From NCBI GenBank assembly GCA_018269075.1, contig JAFDVJ010000005.1:62001-126000 (forward strand): a DNA stretch of 64,000 bases, read 5' to 3'. Shown piece after piece: positions 63,501-64,000 of this stretch. The DNA is from Acidobacteriota bacterium (GTDB lineage Bacteria; Acidobacteriota; Blastocatellia; Pyrinomonadales; Pyrinomonadaceae). Within the stretch, counting starts at the first letter, position 1, and each line of letters begins with the position of its first letter. Made by a program: the position numbers and the translations under genes. The notes under the pieces were generated by a model. The model worked only from the letters and a program-made list of their open reading frames with translations, had not been told where the DNA came from and did no database searches.

Positions 63501-64000
63501 ATGCAGAAACTATACTTGCCGATATTTATGGTATTTTTGTCGCTGGCCGCGACCGCTTGCTTCGTGACGAGTCAGTCGATGACGACCGGCGGCGCGAATC
63601 AATCACCGAACGGGACGACGAATCCGCCCGCTGCGACCAAGCCCCCCGCCGAGGCCGCGAAGGAGGATTCCGGCGCGCAGGCCGCGCCGCCCGCCGCCCA
63701 GCTCAGGACCGTGACGGACTATTATCTGGCGCTGCCCGACGATCTGTTCGCCCTCGACGATTCGGGCCGCACAATCAGAGATCGCGGGGCGCTGCTCAAA
63801 TACCGCCGATCGCTGATCAAGGTCGAGGATATCCAGAACGGTTATCTGAAGCTCGTAGGCAACTGGGAAGGCTGGGGCGAAGTCGCGATCTTCAAACGCA
63901 GCGGCGGCGGTTATCTGGTCGCCGCTTCGACCGTCGAATGCGGCCCGGTCTGCAACGGCGTTCTGAAATTGCAGACCTACGACGGCGGCCAATGGTCGGA
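63501..64000 (+). CDS. Lipoprotein paralogue, 3'-truncated by the window
   Basis: Starts at ATG 63501 with AGGAG upstream. Lipobox LAATAC, then a Pro/Ala linker, then RTVTDYYLALPDDLFALD, KVEDIQNGYLKLVGNWEGW and CGPVCNGVLKL, aligning with the preceding gene. The end lies beyond the window. Confidence 0.75.
   Translation, partial: MQKLYLPIFMVFLSLAATACFVTSQSMTTGGANQSPNGTTNPPAATKPPAEAAKEDSGAQAAPPAAQLRTVTDYYLALPDDLFALDDSGRTIRDRGALLKYRRSLIKVEDIQNGYLKLVGNWEGWGEVAIFKRSGGGYLVAASTVECGPVCNGVLKLQTYDGGQWS

Noticed and set aside
1..64000. tRNA or rRNA genes
   Set aside because: No cloverleaf-like or rRNA-like sequence was noticed in the gaps by eye; a covariance search would be needed to exclude it fully.

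Overview
The window is a GC-rich bacterial chromosome segment that most resembles Acidobacteriota, class Blastocatellia (Pyrinomonadales-like). This is inferred from the mix of genes: a TonB receptor with an N-terminal carboxypeptidase-regulatory domain, several FG-GAP/VCBS 'D-x-D-G-D' propeller proteins, delta-60 and SBBP propellers, an ECF sigma factor beside a kinase-WD40 protein, and a normal housekeeping core. No rRNA, tRNA, CRISPR array, phage or transposase gene was recognised.

Layout. 1-1.9 kb (minus): a 3'-truncated polyprenyl synthetase preceded by a lipoprotein and a small unknown gene. 2.0-7.2 kb (plus): coaBC, a family-4 uracil-DNA glycosylase, an AT-rich orphan and an inverted-repeat element, a cysteine-free glycosylase paralogue, and a Nudix hydrolase. 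7.4-9.5 kb: an FG-GAP surface protein. 9.6-13.7 kb: rplM-rpsI-rpsB-tsf-pyrH-frr. 13.9-26 kb (minus): envelope and stress genes, including the TonB receptor, an OB-like Gly-rich exported protein, a sigma/anti-sigma/membrane-protein operon, Dps, a glycine-zipper exported protein and a zinc-ribbon/NHL protein. 26.2-31.5 kb (minus): etfA and etfB, separated by two FG-GAP proteins. 31.7-37.6 kb (minus): pyrD, yceD, rpmF, fabH, fabD, acpP, fabF (transcribed in that order, with plsX and fabG absent). 37.9-40.6 kb: an AT-rich delta-60 propeller. 40.8-48.2 kb (plus): pyrR, pyrB and pyrC interleaved with unknown genes and a membrane histidine kinase, then a methyltransferase. 48.2-58.8 kb (minus): an ECF sigma factor, a Ser/Thr kinase with WD40 repeats, and a 2133-residue secreted SBBP-propeller/lipase/carboxypeptidase-regulatory fusion. 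58.9-64 kb (plus): a row of small exported proteins, the last cut by the window edge.

The strongest unexplained signal is a set of about twenty short tandem arrays, mostly of 7-mers with some 8- and 9-mers, scattered between genes. The unit differs from locus to locus (TGGAGAG, GATTTCG, GTTTCAG, GGAAGTTTG and so on). At most loci one array is followed by its own reverse complement, so the transcript would form a long hairpin. The G/T-rich arm almost always comes first in the sense of transcription, on both strands. Arrays press directly on genes: they supply the stop codon and C-terminal tail of fabD, end other genes, sit 2-10 nt before start codons that lack a Shine-Dalgarno sequence (rpsI, pyrH, fabF, fabH, the kinase), and one lies in frame inside coaBC as the linker between its two enzyme domains. 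They resemble in form the heptamer STRR repeats known from heterocystous cyanobacteria.

Other points of interest are a glycosylase paralogue without Fe-S cysteines, the split etf operon, a C-terminal domain shared by two very different secreted proteins, and the lipase-propeller fusion.
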